NCBI GenBank assembly: GCA_036345935.2
Contig: JADWOT020001685.1
Coordinates: 83,001-147,000 of the forward strand
Origin: Taenia hydatigena
Taxonomy: Eukaryota; Platyhelminthes; Cestoda; Cyclophyllidea; Taeniidae
Length of the DNA: 64,000 bases
Reading direction: 5' to 3'
Shown piece by piece: positions 59,680 to 64,000 of this stretch. A program made the position numbers and the translations under genes. The notes under the pieces were generated by a model. The model did no database searches and was not told the DNA's origin. It worked only from the letters and a program-made list of their open reading frames with translations. Position 1 is the stretch's first letter, and every line of letters starts with the position of its first letter.

Positions 59680-62126
59680 CATTATTGCCACCGTCGACAA
59701 TAACGATGTGTTATTGTTAGCAGGCAGCCTAATGAGTCCGTGACGTTAAAAAGTGCCAAGTAGCCGGCGTTGCAAGCAATAGCGGCGAGTCAGCCAGCGT
59801 TAGTCGGAGGCCGACTATTGCAACAAGCAAATACTGTACTTACAAGTTCGGAGTACTAAATTGACACCTAGTGCTGCTCACTCACGTCCCCATGCCTATC
59901 ACATAATAATGCTGCAGGGGAAGTAAACATTCCCTTTCGCCGTACTTTAGATCCGCAACCACTTTGGCACCATGTAAAGCCAAGTGCTTGGTAAGTTCCC
60001 CTCCTCACCTTCCCTTCCAGCGAAAGGGATCTCATTCACCACATCATTTCCCCCTCTTTAAACAATCTCCCACCTAAATATCTACTTCAATCAATCCCCT
60101 CTACCTCATTGTTCAGCACAGCGGATGAACGCGAAGTGTTACCGTCCAACAACCACCGAAAACCGTCAAATTTTCTCTCGCGAAACTCATTAACAAAAAA
60201 GAGATTCCTATACACATAGGCACCGAAATTCACGAAAAAGGGCCTCCTATAGTAGGTATGAAAAAACCTCTGATACGCTTCTCCTCCCCCCCATCTTTTC
60301 AGTGTTGACACAATCACCAGCGCAACTCATTAATGTGACAATAAGCCCACCCTTTCCCCCCAATCCCTCAATGCTACACTCCAGTTAGTCTGCTGAGCTT
60401 GTGAACATGCCATTCTCACCCATTGCTTGTGCCCAACTACACAAAAGGTCACGCCCACCGCTATGCCATCCAACACATACCGCCAACGTTCATCCCGAAG
60501 TCCACATTGCACAACCGAGACAAAGACGCCTCTGCCAATGACTTCACGAACTCGTATTGCCTACCACTCCCCAGACTCATCAAATGTTACCTCACCACCA
60601 CCACCACCGCCATCACCATAGTAATTTTGTAACATCCAAAAAGAATAGAGGCAAACAATGGAAGAGCCGATGTGTGAATGTCCTATGCGCTGCAAAGTTA
60701 ACACCATAAAACATAACCACTGATAGGAGAAAACACCTCAACAAGCGTTTGCTAGTGCTACGAAGTACAGGCTGCGTAGTGGTGCAAAAGCTCCTCACTA
60801 GTCACTCCTTCCTCCGCCTCTACTGTGTCCACCTTGCTCAGGCATCAAATCATGACGTAAAAGCTGAACCTACGATTAAGCCATCACGAAGGCCCTCAAC
60901 ACAACACGTTTTGCAAAAAACAACCCTAGTCCCCAAGTCAATGAGTAGCGAAGTCGCCAAGTGTCTCACGCCCTCCAAATATATGCATGCGTGCTCCACC
61001 AACACGGATAATGCAGTAATGAAAGCAACGCACCTTTTATCACACATAAAATGTGAAAGGATCTACGAATAAATGGCAAAGCATGCTCCCACCCAAAATA
61101 AGAACGTACGTTGAGTCCACTGCTGCACAAAAGAGACAGCTACTGCCCACAAACTGCAATCCAATCTTAACTGAAGAACGTGCGAAGCAATACCTAAGGC
61201 GAGATTCAAAATTCATTGCCGCCTCATAGTGCCTCCATTCTTCGCGAAACAACATTTAACGAAAACTTCAATGTTCAACCCGGCAAGCAAAAAAGAGAAT
61301 ATTACGAATGCTTGTCAGCAAAAAATAATGGGTAGATGCCAAGCACTTGGTAAGGTAAAATTCCCTCTCAGCAAAATTACAGCTCATTAATCAAAGTCCA
61401 GTCGTTGAGGAGCAAACTAGTTGACAAATTGCCAAAACAATCTTAACATACCACATGAAGTATTACACAGCAAGAAATTAACGCAATTAGACCTTACAGT
61501 TGGAAAACAAAACACCTTAACAGTTACATTATGAAGCCTTCGCATTTACTCTAGCAGATAGACGTATAATGGGAGTCGATCAGCATACAAAAGGCCTGAT
61601 AACAACTAACAAACTAAAACCAATAAAAATGTGCCAAACACTCACCATATTCCCACCTTTTTCGAGCAAATCCAGCCCCAATAACCGAAAGTAACGGCCA
61701 CTGAGATGCACACCACTTGTGTGATTCACGTGCAAATCTAGCCAATCATATTGCTATCGTCCGATAAAACAAATAGACTTCTAACTTAAGTACATTTTTA
61801 AAAGCGGAAAGCTGTAACGAATGCCTTGACTTTTCACCCAAATCATTAAATTAGAAAAAAAATTAAAGCGTAATTTTCAGATTGGGCTTAAGTAGGAAAA
61901 TTTAGAACAAAACCTGGGTAAAACAACGCCTTAAAACAACGTTTAAAGAACCACGAACTTATGTTTGCAATCTGATCAAAAATGTGTAATGCCTATGCTC
62001 TGTGATAGTGCTTCGTAGGCCTGAGGCGGGAAAATAATTTGAACCTTGTGGCGGAGCGGCGTGGAGACTCGCAAGAGCGTGACTCTTCCCCGCCCTGAAT
62101 CCCGTATTTTGCCCCGCTGTATAATT

Positions 62127-62137
62127 CCCCCCCCCCC
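62127..62137. repeat. Poly-C run
   Basis: Eleven consecutive C in arm C with no equivalent run in the A counterpart region. Homopolymers of this length are also typical sequencing-error sites. Confidence 0.85.
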
Positions 62138-62912
62138 ACACTAAAGATGTCGAGACATGCTCCGACTTCTACTAACAAGGGCGACCAGGAGAGAGAGGAG
62201 GAACCCTCTACAAATGGAAAGCTTGCTTTGACTGCTTACTTGTATATCCTAACTGTTGTAACGTTTGGTATTTGAAACTAAGTTGATTTATAAAGCCGAT
62301 TTTAGCGTACTTCCTTTTTTACGATTTAGTGTAGCCCTGATTTCATTCAACTGTTGTATAACTTGTGACAGGGATCTAAATAACCCTGTCACCTGAGGTC
62401 TGATGCACAGGTAAGCGACCACGCAGAATCAGAAGGAAGAATTGAATTAACTAAGTCACAGTATGCAACCCAAAGCTCAAATTTAAGCTTACATAGAAAA
62501 TGACAAAAAAACTAGAAAGCATTAAATTACATACGTGTGTGTGGGCCTAAACAAGGATTACATCGAAAACACTTGCCTTGGGAGGATACCACACATAATG
62601 ACGCAATAACAAGGCCCTCAGATTGGGTTGGTGGTCAATAGAGAGGCCAAGCAACGCAGTATAAGCACTAAGCAGGGTAATAAAATATTGCAGAGTACAA
62701 ATGCCGTTGGCATGGAGTCCTGTTAAACAGGGTTCTAGACCTCCTCCTCAAATATGCAAACAATACCTAACAGAGGCAATAGATGCATTAAATGAACACA
62801 AAGTCTAAACAATATTCTCTCCTGAGAAGTTAAATATCTTCCACATTGGCTATTCAGTGCTTATTTTAGTTTCGTAAATTAATTTGGCCAGGCATCTTAA
62901 CACGAAATATGG

Positions 62913-63185
62913 TTGAATTTTGAGCGCCAATGTCATCGCAAAGTCTTTGCCTGTGCAGCAGAATTTGAAAAGTATTTGAGGTTGAAGAGAGCTAGGATTA
63001 TAGCCTCTTCTCCCATGAATCGCGTATATGCGTATCCTCTAGATTTTAGTGGCACTCGCGTGGATTTAAAAGATTGGAATTTGACCGTGACTCTTGTGAA
63101 GTGCTCCATTTTTAAATGTCAGCACATTGATGAGGAGTGTTGGAAACTGCAACCAAACCAAGTAACTGTAGACTCCACAAGATGA
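62913..63185 (+). pseudogene. Glycoprotein-like frame with a cysteine pair, arm C copy
   Basis: A 90-residue frame without an ATG at its start (an ATG is at residue 35) includes AYPLDFSGTRVDLKDWNLTV, with an N-glycosylation site, and later VKCSIFKCQHIDEECWKLQ before a TGA. An AG just before ATTTTAGTGG could be an acceptor. The arm A counterpart (about 6,430-6,570, minus) has two stops and a one-base insertion in the same frame, but keeps VKC, CKCGHI and ECWKL. Dense cysteines and an NLT site fit a secreted protein; the family is not identified. Confidence 0.4.
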
Positions 63186-64000
63186 TAAGGAGATGGGGAG
63201 GAGAAGGAGGAGCAGAAGGTACGCCTTCATTCAGAAGCAATCTGTGTCCTTGTCATTTCCATAGTGGCCATCAGCGGCTAATACGACGGCGACGCACTAG
63301 ACAGTGCCTGGTCTTTAGAAGTAAAGTGGGGGCTTGACGTCTGTTTGAGTGAAGGTCTGTGTGGAGGAGGACGTGCATTGTTCGCATCTTGATTAGGCCC
63401 AAGAGTCGAAGCGGGATGAATTGCCATTGACCGTTCAGAGCTTGCTAACAGAGAAACATTGTATATGGAGAAACCTACGAAACAGCCTTTGAAGGCATTC
63501 TTGTAAGCATAGCTTGGTGCGCGCATCGCGATACCTCCACCCTCTTCATCACAATAAGTGCGTTAACACGTGAGCTCTCCACCTCATCTTCCCTTACTTT
63601 CAAGATGAATGGGAGGAAAATGTCTGCATGTATGCATGCTCGCCTACTCAAACCGCCATCAGCACGACCCTTAATACAGGAAGGTAAGGCTTAAATTTAC
63701 GAACAGCGTGTGGCCATAACAACACAGTCCTAACAGTGATAACTAGTGGTTTAAATGCTTCATTAGTGTGTTACCAAAGAGGGATCAGGAGGAGGAGAAG
63801 GAGGGCGATTGGTGTTGCAACTCCCTTATCTCATCCTGCTCATACTCTTCTGCTGGAATGTTATGGAAGCAGAATTCGATTGCTACTGAATTGGCGCTCA
63901 GTAGCAGTTGCACATCGAGGTGGATAATGGATCGGACATTGGCTAGGGTAGCAGGAGGGTTGAAGACAGTCCGAGGCCGAATAAAGGAGGCGAGGAGAAT

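Larger units (their letters stand above)
44400..64000 (-). repeat. Arm C of the giant inverted duplication (continues off the window)
   Basis: Reverse-complement partner of arm A. It is longer than A mainly through about 0.7 kb at about 48,580-49,270. Part of that block recurs in copy B, so it is ancestral and was deleted from A. Several frames that are broken in A are open here. The arm is cut by the window end at the base that pairs with A position 5,589, so its true length is unknown. Confidence 0.93.

Noticed and set aside
1..64000. tRNA genes, rRNA, telomere (TTAGGG) arrays, CRISPR arrays
   Set aside because: Only isolated single motifs were seen (for example GGTTCGAAAC near 50, single TTAGGG at 15,391); no structure supports any of these.

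Overview
This window looks like eukaryotic, probably flatworm and most likely taeniid tapeworm (Echinococcus/Taenia-like), DNA. It is very gene-poor, and AG|GTAAGT-type splice signals recur. Its only long intact reading frame is a divergent, single-exon cytosolic-type Hsp70 without GGMP repeats or a terminal EEVD. As I recall the published tapeworm genomes, expanded non-canonical Hsp70 genes of this kind, often near chromosome ends, are a taeniid hallmark. No ribosomal RNA, tRNA, bacterial operon, CRISPR array or telomere array was seen. The species call is inference; only a database search would settle it.

The dominating feature is a very large duplication. Arm A (about 5,589-23,746) and arm C (44,400-64,000, running off the window) are inverted copies of each other, about 18-19.6 kb each, separated by a 20.65 kb spacer. 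The spacer holds, left to right: unique DNA with the Hsp70 gene on the minus strand (25,509-27,389); a dead Ty3/gypsy fragment on the plus strand (28,898-30,550); a short inverted piece of the duplicated unit (about 30,555-30,740); and a third, more diverged copy B (about 30,945-44,220) in the same orientation as A. B lacks some pieces of A and carries insertions of a short tRNA-like repeat. Smaller extra pieces lie at 2,570-3,070 and 4,020-4,660.

The duplicated unit carries many short reading frames that keep splice sites in two or three copies. On the strand that is minus in A and plus in C they resemble exons of a secreted, N-glycosylated, cysteine-containing protein with a hydrophobic, GPI-like C-terminal tail. 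I cannot identify the family with certainty; the taeniid GP50-type diagnostic antigens are a guess worth testing. Most of these exons differ between copies at non-synonymous as often as at synonymous sites, or carry stops and frameshifts, so they read as decayed gene copies. One exon (48,285-48,450 in C, 19,705-19,870 in A) stands out: mostly synonymous change and an intact 5' splice site in both arms. A further cysteine-rich gene fragment lies at 142-862.

Working picture: an unstable, possibly subtelomeric block in which a contingency-type Hsp70 paralogue sits between inverted copies of a decaying surface-glycoprotein gene cluster. Apart from Hsp70 and the retroelement, gene calls here are tentative.
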